Below, one piece after another: positions 49,401 to 60,128 of a stretch of 64,000 nucleotides of DNA. Origin of the DNA: Syngnathus acus. Its lineage: Eukaryota > Chordata > Actinopteri > Syngnathiformes > Syngnathidae. Numbering within the stretch: the stretch's first letter is position 1; every line of letters begins with the position of its first letter. The position numbers and the translations under genes are program-made. The stretch lies in contig NC_051102.1 of NCBI RefSeq assembly GCF_901709675.1, positions 1,208,912-1,272,911 on the forward strand, written 5' to 3'. Below the pieces are notes generated by a model. The model did not search any database, was not told the DNA's origin, and worked only from the letters and a program-made list of their open reading frames with translations.

Positions 49401-52135
49401 GAACAGCAGTCTTCAGCTCTTTCCACAGATTCTCGATTGGATTCAGGTCTGGACTTTGACTTGGCCATTCTAACACCTGGATACGTCTATTTGTGAACCA
49501 TTCCATTGTAGATTTGGCTTTATGTTTTGGATCATTGTCCTGTTGGAAGATAAATCTCCGTCCCAGTCTCAGGTCTTTTGCAGACTCCAACAGGTTTTCT
49601 TCCAGAATGGTCCTGTATTTGGCTCCATCCATCTTCCCATCAATTTTAGCCATCTTCCCTGTCCCTGCTGAAGAAAAGCAGGCCCAAACCATGATGCTGC
49701 CACCACCATGTTTGACAGTGGGGATGGTGTGTTCAGGGTGATGAGCTGTGTTGCTTTTACGCCAAACATATCGTTTTGCATTGTGGCCAAAAAGTTCGAT
49801 TTTGGTTTCATCTGACCAGAGCACCTTCTTCCACATGTTTGGTGTGTCTCCCAGGTGGCTTGTGGCAAACTTTAAACGAGACTTTTTATGGATATCTTTG
49901 AGAAATGGCTTTCCTCTTGCCACTCTTCCTTAAAGGCCAGATTTGTGCAGTGCACGACTGATTGTTGTCCTATGGACAGACTCTCCCACCTCAGCTGTAG
50001 TTATCTGCAGTTCATCCAGAGTGATCATGGGCCTCTTGGCTGCATCTCTGATCAGTCTTCTCCTTGTTTGAGATGAAAGTTTGGAGGGACGGCCGGGTCT
50101 TGGTAGATTTGCAGTGGTCTGATACTCCTTCCATTTCAATATAATTGCTTGCACAGTGCTCCTTGAGCTGTTTAAAGCTTGGGAAATCTTTTTGTATCCA
50201 AATCCGGCTTTAAACTTCTCCACAACAGTATCTCGGACCTGCATGGTGTGTTCCTTTGTCTTCATGGTTCTCTCTGCGCTTTAAACAGAACCCTGAGACT
50301 ATCAAAGAGCAGGTGCATTTATACGGAGACTTGATTACACACAGGTGCATTCTATTTATCATCATCAGTCATTTAGGACAACATTGGATCATTCAAAGAT
50401 CCTCACTGAACTTCTGGAGCGAGTTTGCTGCACTGAAAGTAAAGGGGCCGAATAATATTGCACGCCCCACTTTTCAGTTTTTTATTTGTTAAAAAAGTTT
50501 AAATTATCCAATAAATTTCATTCCACTTCACGATTGTGTCCCACTTGTTGTTGATTCTTGACAAAAAATTAAAATGTTTTATCTTTATGTTTGAAGCCTG
50601 AAATGTGGCGAAATGTTGAAAGGTTCAAGGGGGCCGAATACTTTCGCAAGGCACTATATAATAGGCCTCTGAAGGAGACTATGACTACAATGCGGCCCGT
50701 GACAAAAATGAGTTTGACAGCCCTGTTTTAGAATGCATTTCTGACTATTCATTTGATTCTTCCTAGTTTTACAAATCAGTGAAGGACTGGTGGCTGTTCA
50801 GTGCATATTTCTGTCTGCCATTGGCCTGCACTGCCATTTTTTATACTCTGATGACCTGTGAGATGCTGAGGAAGAAGAATGGAGTTCAAATAGCCCTCAG
50901 TGACCACCTGAAACAGGTTTGCTCAGCACATATGGGATTCTTTTCAATTGGCCGCTGATTGCTTTTAGTGTCGGACGCATCAATTGTTAAGAATTGGCTG
51001 GATTGTTTGGATCTCACTCCGCTGGTGTGTGCTGCTTTTGGCTTCAACCGGCGGCGGACTTTTGCTATGAAAATTCCTTCCAACATATTATTGCGCTTGT
51101 TACACAACAACAGCATTGAGACAGTTTATACGACACAGATAAAGATTGTAGCAAATCCCATTTTAATCAAATCTAGTGATGATTAATTTTTATCATAGTC
51201 AATCAAGGAAATTCTGTGGGATTTACAGTCAAAGTGTATTTTTTCAGTTTATACATGGGGGGGGGGACCCAGTATGACCCAAATAACCCTTCCTTGGTTC
51301 AAAAGCGGAAACCACACCGGAAAATGTGTTCTCTAAATAAATGTAATTATACTTTAATAAACCCCAACACAAGACTTGCACTTAAAGCATAAACGTATCT
51401 TTCTGATCAAAGAAAACAAAATGTGCTCTTTGTGAGCAAGAATTCCTCATGTGACTCAAAGCTTTGTGCCAAGAGGCATCGTACTCATGTTGTTTTTGTG
51501 CGCAGAGACGGGAAGTCGCCAAGACCGTCTTCTGTCTGGTTCTGGTCTTCGCTCTGTGCTGGCTCCCGCTCCACCTCAGCCGAATTCTGAAACTCACCAT
51601 CTATGATGAGAAGGATCCCAACCGCTGCGAACTGCTGAGGTATGTGACATAAAAATGAAACTGAACTGAATTGCAGGATTAATGATATAGTACATCTATG
51701 CATTTTGCAGTTTCTTTTTAGTCTTGGACTACATCGGCATCAATATGGCATCGGTCAACTCCTGCATCAACCCGATTGCCCTCTACATGGTCAGCAAGCG
51801 GTTTAAAAATTGCTTCCGGGTAAGCAAAAGCAGTGTGAGAGATGATGGATACTAGTAAAATCTGAAATTCCTATGTGATTAATTGGAGTAAATTTAAAAT
51901 TGAAAGGGTGTGCATACTTGTGCAAATAATTTCAGTTTGTTTCTACTTTCCCTCTCGAAGATTAAAAATAAATATATTGCGATCTGACTTCCTGCAGTCG
52001 TGCCTGTGCTGTTGGTGCCTACCGGCCGAGATGCTGATGATGGACGAGAAGCAGTCGTGCATGAAGCTGAAGGTCACAGAAAGAGCATCTGACCAGAGCA
52101 ACTCTCGAATGACCAACAAGTCGACCACAGCTTGA
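46417..52135 (+). CDS. ednrb: Endothelin receptor type B
   Basis: A class A GPCR for endothelin peptides at the plasma membrane; in vertebrates it acts in neural-crest, pigment-cell and vascular signalling. Coding exons are 46417-46827, 47376-47488, 48369-48573, 50767-50916, 51506-51639, 51711-51819 and 51998-52135, giving 419 residues (human 442). Visible features are a signal peptide (about residues 1-21), an NIT glycosylation site, seven hydrophobic segments, 'SIDRYRAV' at the DRY position, 'NPIALY' at NPxxY, and 'SCLCCWC' as the palmitoylation cluster. '[31 protein letters not shown]' features are ETB-like rather than ETA-like. Odd points: intron 2 starts with GC, and the TM2 end reads [11 protein letters not shown] with Gly130 where human ETA and ETB have Asp. 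Which fish paralogue (a or b) cannot be settled here. Confidence 0.95.
47896..48270 (-). mobile_element. Truncated Tc1-like element, family C
   Basis: Begins with CAGTGGGAAGAACAAG next to TA and matches the end of the element at 37672-39289, including the antisense transposase C-terminus. It stops at about 48270 inside the transposase with no second inverted repeat. It lies in ednrb intron 2. Confidence 0.85.
48775..50725. mobile_element. hAT-like non-autonomous element split by Tc1
   Basis: The left arm starts near 'tgtcaaactcaaggcctgg'; the right arm ends '...gcggcccgtgac' and 'gagtttgacagccctg', complementary to the left end. Flanking 8-mers tttttgaa (48767-48774) and ttttagaa (50726-50733) match at 7 of 8 positions, as expected for a hAT target duplication. 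Only about 320 bp belongs to it; the rest is the Tc1 copy at 49027-50656. It lies in ednrb intron 3. Confidence 0.75.
49027..50656 (-). mobile_element. Tc1/mariner element, family B copy 2
   Basis: Same ends as copy 1 (CAGTGCCTTGCGAAAG; the right end has one change, GGCACTA for GGCACTG), with TA on both sides. The transposase runs from ATG at 50265 to the stop at 49246. It is open except for a single nonsense change after 'SRALHKSGL' (TAA at about 49931-49933 where the other copies read TAT, Tyr). Downstream the catalytic blocks 'WSDETKIE', 'QQDNDPKHK' and '[12 protein letters not shown]' and the C-terminus '...AKDGATKY' are all in frame. One substitution separates it from a complete transposase. 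Confidence 0.95.
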
Positions 52136-52900
52136 ATATTGTAAGCAACAAAAATCAACAAAACGTGAGGTCATAGGAATGTCGAGGTTTGCGCAACCCA
52201 AAGAGGCCCAGGTTCGTCTACAGTTCATCATAGGAGTTCTTGGATTCATGAAAACAGCTGTGATGATGTGATATGATGTGATGTGATGCTTCATCAAAAG
52301 TGTGATGAGAAAGGCAAGGATAAGGATATCATTGATAATGTGGAAAACTGACAAATTTGCTAGAGGTCAGCTCAAGACTAAGAAAATCCATGGCATGATA
52401 CCATAATGTAGGAAATTTCTCTGACCCCAAAGCAAAGCAAATAGATGACAGCCACCACATTTGATAAATGCATCCGATTTTCTCCTCAGTGACCCACTGA
52501 CAAAAATGCAATAATTATGCAAATATTTTTTTTAGATAGATTTCAGCCACGATGTTGCTCAGCATTGCGGGACTGCTCTAACCCCACCCGCTCTTCGTGC
52601 TAGCCTCACGCTAGCCTCACGCTAGCCTCACGCTGAGCCCAAAGTGTGACCTCTTTATACAACATGATGAACAGCTTTTCTATATGTAGCTCAAAATGTA
52701 TTACTATCTCTAACAACCTGTGATGTTGTTTCTTACCACTTCTGACTGTACTACTGATGTGCTTGCTATTACAGTATTAAGACTAGGTATCTGAATTTCA
52801 CCTTTCATTCTTGTTTTATCCCCACATCTTAATCTGCTTAGTTTACTTTAAATGTATGACAAGATCAGAGTATATTTCTGCAATAAATAAATATAGAATG
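52136..52900 (+). other. ednrb: Probable 3' UTR of ednrb
   Basis: Non-coding sequence after the stop codon. AATAAA at 52882-52887 is a plausible polyadenylation signal just before a TA/TG microsatellite. An 11-bp unit, gctagcctcac, is repeated three times at 52599-52631. Extent inferred. Confidence 0.4.
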
Positions 52901-52938
52901 TATATATATATATATATAATGTGTGTGTGCGTGTGTGC

Positions 52939-52986
<48 letters not shown>

Positions 52987-53176
52987 CCGGTTCAGGGTGT
53001 CCCCCGCCTACTGCCCGATGACGGCTGGGATAGGCTCCAGCACTCCCGCGACCCCCGTGGGGACTACGCGGTTCAGAAAATGGATGGGATGGATATATAT
53101 ATATGAGTGCGTGTGCGTGCGTGCGTGCGTGCGTGCGTGCGTGTGTGTGTGTGTGTGTGTGCGCGTGTGTGTGTGT
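52899..53176. repeat. (AT)n/(GT)n microsatellites around a dispersed repeat tail
   Basis: AT and GT tracts at 52899-52984, then at 52985-53096 'gctgggataggctccagcac' and 'gcggttcagaaaatggatgg', a repeat tail very common in fish introns. GT/GC tracts follow to 53176. Confidence 0.8.
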
Positions 53177-54307
53177 AAAATAAGTAGTGTGTTTCATACT
53201 AATAATCACTGATGACTGCGCGTGAATGTTTTTGCCTGTTATTGTGGCCGAACGATGGACTTTCAAAGTGTGAAGGCAGGCAGCATCATGTGATGGGACA
53301 GGCTAACACAGAACTTTATTGTCATCTATTTTCCTCTCACTTTTCAATGACACACAAACACGCACACATGCCGCTTTGACCTGGGAATATTCCTGCAGGC
53401 TAATCCAGTGTCACGCATGTCACATTAGCAGCCAGAGCGCCAAAGAAGCTCTCTGTTTTGTGATCACTCACCCCTCCTCCACTACACTCTTTATTCACAC
53501 TCGTTCTTTCTTCTTCTTCCCATCTGTATTCCCCTTTGATTATTTGACCTTTTTCAGGTCCTCTACCCATTTTACTACATATTCTCAAACTCTTGGCATT
53601 CCTACATCCCTTTCTCCATTCCTCTGTATGAGGACTTTTATGCATTTATTTGGGTCTCATAATTGTTTAGTTTGACATGAGTTCAAAGCCTCTATTCTAA
53701 TGTACAAAATCAATGGCAACAAATTAAATGCTTTGATTTGAGTCTCTTGATGTATAGTAAAGTATCTGTTTATAGTCAGGATGTCACTCATACATTACAC
53801 AGAGTAAAGCTTGAATTCAGCTGGGCCATACCAGTAAATTCATATAATAGTTAATATAAATAACTGAGGTGTTTTTGTGTTAATGCAAAACAATACGAGT
53901 ACAAAAAGAAATGTTTCATATCATTTTACACACATTAAAGGGGAAGTCAAATGTCATTTTTTTCCCCAATAATGTGTCGTACGTGCCCCCACTAGTCTAA
54001 CTAAACATGGCAGTTTGATTAATGACTAATTATAATTATATAATTAACTGTTTAAATGTTTGAGCAACACCTAAACTGACTTTCCAACTGCACAAACTAA
54101 ATTGAGAACTATTTTAAATGCATATAAAAGACACACAAGTACAGGTGATACCTGCTGACCATTTGGCGAACATTTGCGACTTTAAATTAACATTTTGAGA
54201 GTGCAATATTTGTAGCCTTCAAAAACACTTGTCATTGTTTGCTGCTCAGTGGGATAGGTGCTTTAGCTAAATTCGCTCTCACCAAAATGATGCTACTGCG
54301 ATTTTTC
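53177..54307. other. Intergenic, no gene seen
   Basis: No exon-like frame, splice pair or RNA gene recognised. The open frame at 53319-53675 has no domain character. Confidence 0.5.
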
Positions 54308-54690
54308 AAAGTCAAAGTCAGTCAGCTTTATTGTCAATTTCTTCACATGTCAAGACACAAAGAGATCGAAATTGCGTTTAATACTATCCCACGGTGACAA
54401 GACATATTACATATTATATATATATATATATTATATTATGTTGGTCTACGGACAAACAAATCATTCAAGTAAACAATACAAAAAGTAAAAACAAGAAGCC
54501 ACATACAATGAATAAATAAGAGCAATGAGTAAATAATAAATTAATTAATTAATAAGAGCAACATGGTTGAAATGGAGCAATTGTGCATACAGCAGACAGT
54601 CAGAATATAGCGCAAAAGTACAGGAGGAGTAGTGCAAGGCAGCCAACGTGGCCCAAAAGGCCAGGACGTTATGCAGCCGAGGGTGGAGAG
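54308..54690 (-). mobile_element. LINE 3' UTR fragment (same family as 39659-41721)
   Basis: 'caaagtcaaagtcagtc', 'attgtcaatttcttcacatg', 'agagatcgaaatt' and 'cagacagtcagaatatagcg' follow the 3' UTR of the larger LINE in the same order. It ends where a MITE begins at 54693. Only non-coding tail is present. Confidence 0.8.
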
Positions 54691-54692
54691 TA

Positions 54693-56020
54693 CCGTAATT
54701 TTCGGACTAAAAGTCGCTCCGGAATATAGGTCGCATTAGCCATAAAATGCACAATAACGTGAAAAACAACATATATAAGTCGCTCCAGAGTATAAGTCGC
54801 ATTTTGGGGGACATTTATTCGACAAAATCCAACACCAGGAACAGACATGAACGAGCAACAACAGGCTAAACGATAGGTAAGCTAACGTGACATAAACACA
54901 AACGAAGAGCTAAGAACGGGCCTGATGTAACATTCAAAATTATTAAAATAACTATTACATAAATAACACGTTTATAAAACCATCTTTGTCACTCCAATTC
55001 ATTAAATCCATCGATCGTCCTTTGTCAACAATGGGTGCGCGCCGCTGACAGCGCTTGCACTACAAAATATTCCACAGGCCCATATAACGATATATAAATT
55101 ATATATCAAATAACTATTACAAAAGCAATAATATTATCAAACCATCTGTGTCACTCCAAATCATTAAATCCATCGATCAAATTCCTCGTCCTTTGTCAAT
55201 AACGCCACGCGTGCGCCCTGATGTCAGCCTCGTCGTTATTCCACAGATCTAGTATATAACTATATTGTAGCGTTAACAAAGTACAAGGAAAGACGTGGGT
55301 TTGGTAAACGGCTCTTTATTTAACAAAACAAACTTCCAGGCATGTGGCGGCGTGGACTTCCAGCCACGGAGGTGGCACTTCCAGCCACGGAGGTGGAAGA
55401 GAGCTCCATAGAATAGGACCGGGCGTGCGTAAAAGCCATGTCCGAGCCCCGTCCACGGACAGCCATCTGGCCGAGCACCGGCCTCCGACTTCCATCCACG
55501 GAGGTGAAAGAGAGCTCCGTAGAGTAGGACCGGGCGTGCGTAAAAGCCATGTCCGAGCCCCATCCACCGTCCTCGGACAGCCACCCGGCCGAGCGCCGGC
55601 CCCAGACTTCCCTCCACGGAAGTGAAATAGAGCTCCGTAGAGTAGGACCGGGCGTGCGTAAAAGCCATAATAGTTTTTCAAACCTTCTGTGTCACTCCAA
55701 ATCATTAAATCCTTCAAACTCTTCGTCCTTCGTGTCACTTAGAAACAAAGCCGCTAATGATGCCGGTAGTACGTGGGGCCCTTCGTCATCTTCGTCATCC
55801 TGTGATCGAATCTTTGTCCTTTATGTAAACAAGCGCCGCGCCGCTGACGTCACTTGAAATTCAAATTACAGTCATCCCTTGCTACATCGCGGTTCGTTTA
55901 TCGCGGTTTTGGTTTTTGAAAATCTTTGAAAAAATTCACATATAAGTCGCTTCTCAGTATAAATCGCCCCCCCCACCCAAACTATGAAAAAAAACGCGAC
56001 TTATAGTCCGAAGATTACGG
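54693..56020. mobile_element. MITE with 'CCGTAATTTTCGGACTA' ends
   Basis: Inverted ends CCGTAATTTTCGGACTAAA and CCGTAATCTTCGGACTATA, flanked by TA. 'tataagtcgc' words recur inside both ends. The interior holds repeated 'catt aaatccatcgatc' segments, a GC-rich minisatellite (55398-55680) and, near 55868, an end of another MITE family. No transposase. Confidence 0.75.
55398..55680. repeat. GC-rich minisatellite (about 113-118 bp, 2.5 copies)
   Basis: Units start 'gagctccgtagagtaggac' at 55400, 55513 and 55629 and contain 'gcgtgcgtaaaagccatg'. Open on both strands because of composition. The frames have no known domain. Confidence 0.85.
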
Positions 56021-56141
56021 TATATGGTTAAGGTCACATGGATTAGCATTGCAGATACATAGATAAGTAGATGGTTTTAAAATCAATAATGCTTAAGTAT
56101 AAAACAAACATTGCATACTTTCCCTGCTATGAATTCTGTTT

Positions 56142-56212
56142 CACACACACACACGCACGCACGCACGCACACACGCACACAAACACACACACATGCGCGC
56201 GCGCACACACAA
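56142..56212. repeat. (CA)n/(CG) microsatellite
   Basis: CA units interrupted by GC and AA, giving Thr-His frames. Confidence 0.9.
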
Positions 56213-56224
56213 TCGATTTGGCCC

Positions 56225-56332
56225 CAGCCTTGGTTTGGTTTGGTTTATTGTTTAGCACATATTATTACAGCAATAACAGTGCAAGGAGGGAGACGAAGCC
56301 TAGGGCTTGTAGAGAGCTCCACTCCTGTTATA
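56225..56332. repeat. Possible LINE 3' tail
   Basis: 'ttggtttggtttattgtttagcaca' pattern followed by 'gacgaagcctagggcttgta' resembles the 3' tail of a fish retroposon in minus orientation. It directly abuts the Tc1 copy; the LINE endonuclease fragment is on the other side. Confidence 0.35.
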
Positions 56333-57927
56333 CAGTGCCTTGCGAAAGTATTCGGCCCCCTTGAACTTTTCAACATTTCGCCACATTTCAGGCTTCAAAC
56401 ATAAAGATATAAAATTTTAATTTTTTGTCAAGAATCAACAACAAGTGGGACACAATCGTGAAGTGGAATGAAATTTATTGGATAATTTAAACTTTTTTAA
56501 CAAATAAAAAACTGAAAAGTGGGGCATGCAATATTATTCGGCCCCTTTACTTTCAGTGCAGCAAACTCACTCCAGAAGTTCAGTGAGGATTTTTGAATGA
56601 TCCAATGTTGTCCTAAATGACTGATGATGATAAATAGAATGCTCCTGTGTGTAATCAAGTCTCCGTATAAATGCACCTGCTCTTTGATAGTCTCAGGATT
56701 CTGTTTAAAGCGCAGAGAGAACCATGAAGACAAAGGAACACACCAGGCAGGTCCGAGATACTGTTGTGGTGAAGTTTAAAGCCGGATTTGGATACAAAAA
56801 GATTTCCCAAGCTTTAAACATCTCAAGGAGCACTGTGCAAGCAATTATATTGAAATGGAAGGAGTATCAGACCACTGCAAATCTACCAAGACCCGGCTGT
56901 CCCTCCAAACGTTCATCTCAAACAAGGAGAAGACTGATCAGAGATGCAGCCAAGAGGCCCATGATCACTCTGGATGAACTGCAGATAACTACAGCTGAGG
57001 TGGGAGAGTCTGTCCATAGGACAACAATCAGTCGTGCACTGCACAAATCTGGCCTTTATGGAAGAGTGGCAAGGAGAAAGCCATTTCTCAAAGATATCCA
57101 TAAAAAGTACCGTTTAAAGTTTGCCACAAGCCACCTGGGAGACGCACCAAACATGTGGAAGAAGGTGCTCTGGTCAGATGAAACCAAAATCGAACTTTTT
57201 GGCCACAATGCAAAACGATATGTTTGGCGTAAAAGCAACACAGCTCATCACCCTGAACACACCATCCCCACTGTCAAACACGGTGGTGGCAGCATCATGG
57301 TTTGGGCCTGCTTTTCTTCAGCAGGGACAGGGAAGATGGCTAAAATTGATGGGAAGATGGATGGAGCCAAATACAGGACCATTCTGGAAGAAATCCTGTT
57401 GGAGTCTGACAAAGACCTGAGACTGGGACGGAGATTTATCTTCCAACAGGACAATGATCCAAAACATAAAGCCAAATCTACAATGGAATGGTTCACAAAT
57501 AGACGTATCCAGGTGTTAGAATGGCCAAGTCAAAGTCCAGACCTGAATCCAATCGAGAAGCTGTGGAAAGAGCTGAAGACTGCTGTTCACAAACGCTCTC
57601 CATCCAACCTCACTGAGCTCGAGCTGTTTTGCAAGGAAGAATGGGCAAGAATTTCAGTCTCTCGATGCAGCTGTAATTGCAGCAAAAGGTGGCGCTCCAA
57701 AGTATTAGCGCAAGGGGGCCGAATAATATTGCACGCCCCACTTTTCAGTTTTTTATTTGTTAAAAAAGTTTAAATTATCCAATAAATGTTGTTCCACTTC
57801 ACGATTGTGTCCCACTTGTTGTTGATTCTTGACAAAAAATTAAACTTTTATATCTTTATGTTTGAAGCCTGAAATGTCGCGAAATGTTGAAAGGTTCAAG
57901 GGGGCCGAATACTTTCGCAAGGCACTG
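56333..57927 (+). mobile_element. Tc1/mariner element, family B copy 3
   Basis: Perfect CAGTGCCTTGCGAAAG ends and flanking TA (56331-56332, 57928-57929). The transposase frame 56724-57773 is open from the start through 'WSDETKIE', 'QQDNDPKHK' and 'LNPIEKLWKELK'. A deletion of about 33 bp after 'WARISVSRC' (near 57670) removes the family's C-terminal residues and replaces them with a read-through tail. 'PRPGCPSK' replaces the basic 'PRPGRPSK' linker seen in the other copies. Catalytic residues are kept. Opposite in orientation to copies 1 and 2. Confidence 0.95.
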
Positions 57928-57929
57928 TA

Positions 57930-59340
57930 TACCCAATTATCACATTTTTATTGTTTATGAGTGAGCAAGATGAGAGTTCTATAAACACAGATTCTGCTAC
58001 AGTCATATCAAAGTTAACACTTAGATCCTTTCTGGGAGAGAAATTGAAGTTATCAATCACATACAGTGAGACTCCTCCACCTTGCTTGTTTGGTCTACAG
58101 GAGTGTATAGGAGTGTAGTGAGAGAGAGTGTAGCTAGATGTATTATCAACCATCCAGGTTTCAGTAAGAGCTATTACTGAAAAAGAATGTGTTAAGGTTG
58201 ATAAATAGGTTTTCAGACCATCATGATTTTTAGAGATACTCCGTACACTGAAGTGGACAGTGGAGAATACATTTGTTTGGCAGTGGAGCACAGTTTGTTA
58301 AACATATCTTCAGAAAAATATTCACATGACAATTCAACAGATTTTAGGGGAGTGTAATTAGTATCTGGGTTAAAGAAGGACTCATAGATACCAGCATTAA
58401 CATTCTCTAGGTCAAATGAATTAAATAATAAAGAGTCCAGATCCGGTGGGACAGAAATCCCTGCATTTGTGAGAGTGTCACTGGATGGCATGAAGGGTGT
58501 AAGGGGACGGTCTACCTGAGATGAATGTCCTCCCCGCCAGTCTCTATTTGCCATGTTGTGCTCCGCTGTAATCCACCATTCTCGTCAGGAGGGTCCATAG
58601 GTACCAGTTAATGGTCATCGGTTCCCCCACCACCAGGCCATAGTACATCTTCAGTTCCTCCAGTTCACTCACAACGAGAGTCTTGACATCTTCTGGTGTT
58701 GCTCCGTTCGTTTTAATCCATACTTTGCAGTTTCTGACCCACGTTGCGAGAATCTTGTTTTCCTTCTTCAGTTTGCGTGCGTTCCAGGCTACTCAGCATT
58801 CTTCTTAGTGAGGTGCTCATTTAGGTAAACACCCGTTCCTCGTAGTTTCCTCCCTTGCTTCAAAAGATCCACTGAAACGTATTGACGAACCGAATGATAA
58901 TTTTCGGAGCATCTTTTGGTCGTTTTCGGTTTCTTGGGAGTGTATGACAAGCAGCAATGTTTCCTTTCCGGAGTTCCATATGCTTACTCTCGAAAAACTG
59001 TACTACCTGATTTTCAAGCATTGACAGTTCGTCCGATGGAGAGTCATCTGTCGAGGGATCCGGAGGACCCGCCGCCCTGGCATAGGAGCGGTGTGATGTT
59101 TTAAGACCAGTAATTATGAGGTCTTCTTGTCGGGAGTACTGCTCCAGTGCATCTACTCTCCGTTCAAGCGACAAGATTTTCTAATCTTTCTCCTTGGATA
59201 ATTTCTTAAGCTCCGTTAGTTCAGACGTTAGCTGGAGCTAGGGTGGCTTGCTGCTCTAAGAGTGTGGTAAGGTCTTGTCGTATCAAGTCAATGGATGATT
59301 TGAGTTCATCGTAGCCTTCATTTATTTTGGGCGGCATAGC
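57930..59340 (-). mobile_element. LINE fragment: ORF1 and endonuclease start
   Basis: Minus-strand order is an ORF1-like frame beginning 'MPPKINEGYDELKSSID' near 59338, then 'SLERRVDALEQYSRQEDLIITG' (coiled coil) and 'NRKRPKDAPKIIIRFVN' (59174-58860). A linker follows at 58554-58213, then the start of an APE endonuclease, 'FSVRSISKNHDGL...VIALTETWM...GGGVSLYV' (58291-57930). Stops and frame changes show decay. The endonuclease is cut by the Tc1 at 57927. RT is absent. Clade not assigned. Confidence 0.75.
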
Positions 59341-60090
59341 GTAAAGTTTGGAAATGTAAACCAGCTAGCCGCTTTTGCTAATTTCCCTGTTAGCATGAAG
59401 ACCGGGCTCCTTCTCTCCCCAACTCCAAACATTTTTCACATTTTCTTCCCAGACGAGCTAACATTTGCTTATTTACACAACCTGATCTGCTGAAAACTTT
59501 CCAGCTTCTTTTCACGAATTTGACTTTGTACTTGAATATTTGGTGGAGCAAGAAGGTGTCCTTCTTTTAACCTTGCACTGAAAGATGCTTTATTGTCCAT
59601 CTGAGACTGAGCCGCTTTGACATTTAACGCTGAAACATTTAGGGTAATAGACATAAGGTGTACAGCTGTCTCAGGGAAAACTTCTTTTACCTTCACTGGT
59701 TCTGGAAGTCAGTCTAAACTCACTAAACTACACCCACCGGACATAAAATGCAATAGAAATATACTTTATGTCTTTGTCTCCATATTTACTATGAGTTGAA
59801 GTCTGGCATTAATATTTGGGTGGAACAAAGGCAAAATAGGCTTCCAGCAGGGTATGTACACATAAGTGCATGCCTGTGTGTTGCCTAAAACCTCTTCAGA
59901 TTTTTTGGAGGAACTTCAAGGCAAACAATTGTTGAAAGAAGCTCAATTAAGAACCTCACAAAAGCAGTAAAAGAGCAACAACATTGAAAGATGTTTTGTG
60001 CTTATTCTAATAGTTTTCCACATAATTTCTGACCCAGACTGGCCACATGCAATAACTGACATATTTTCACACGCAAGTATGCAAGAGTCC

Positions 60091-60128
<38 letters not shown>

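Noticed and set aside
55273-55738. Overlapping frames of 76-140 residues with repeated 'FYARPVLLYGALFH'
   Set aside because: Both strands and several frames are open across a minisatellite inside a MITE; no conserved domain.
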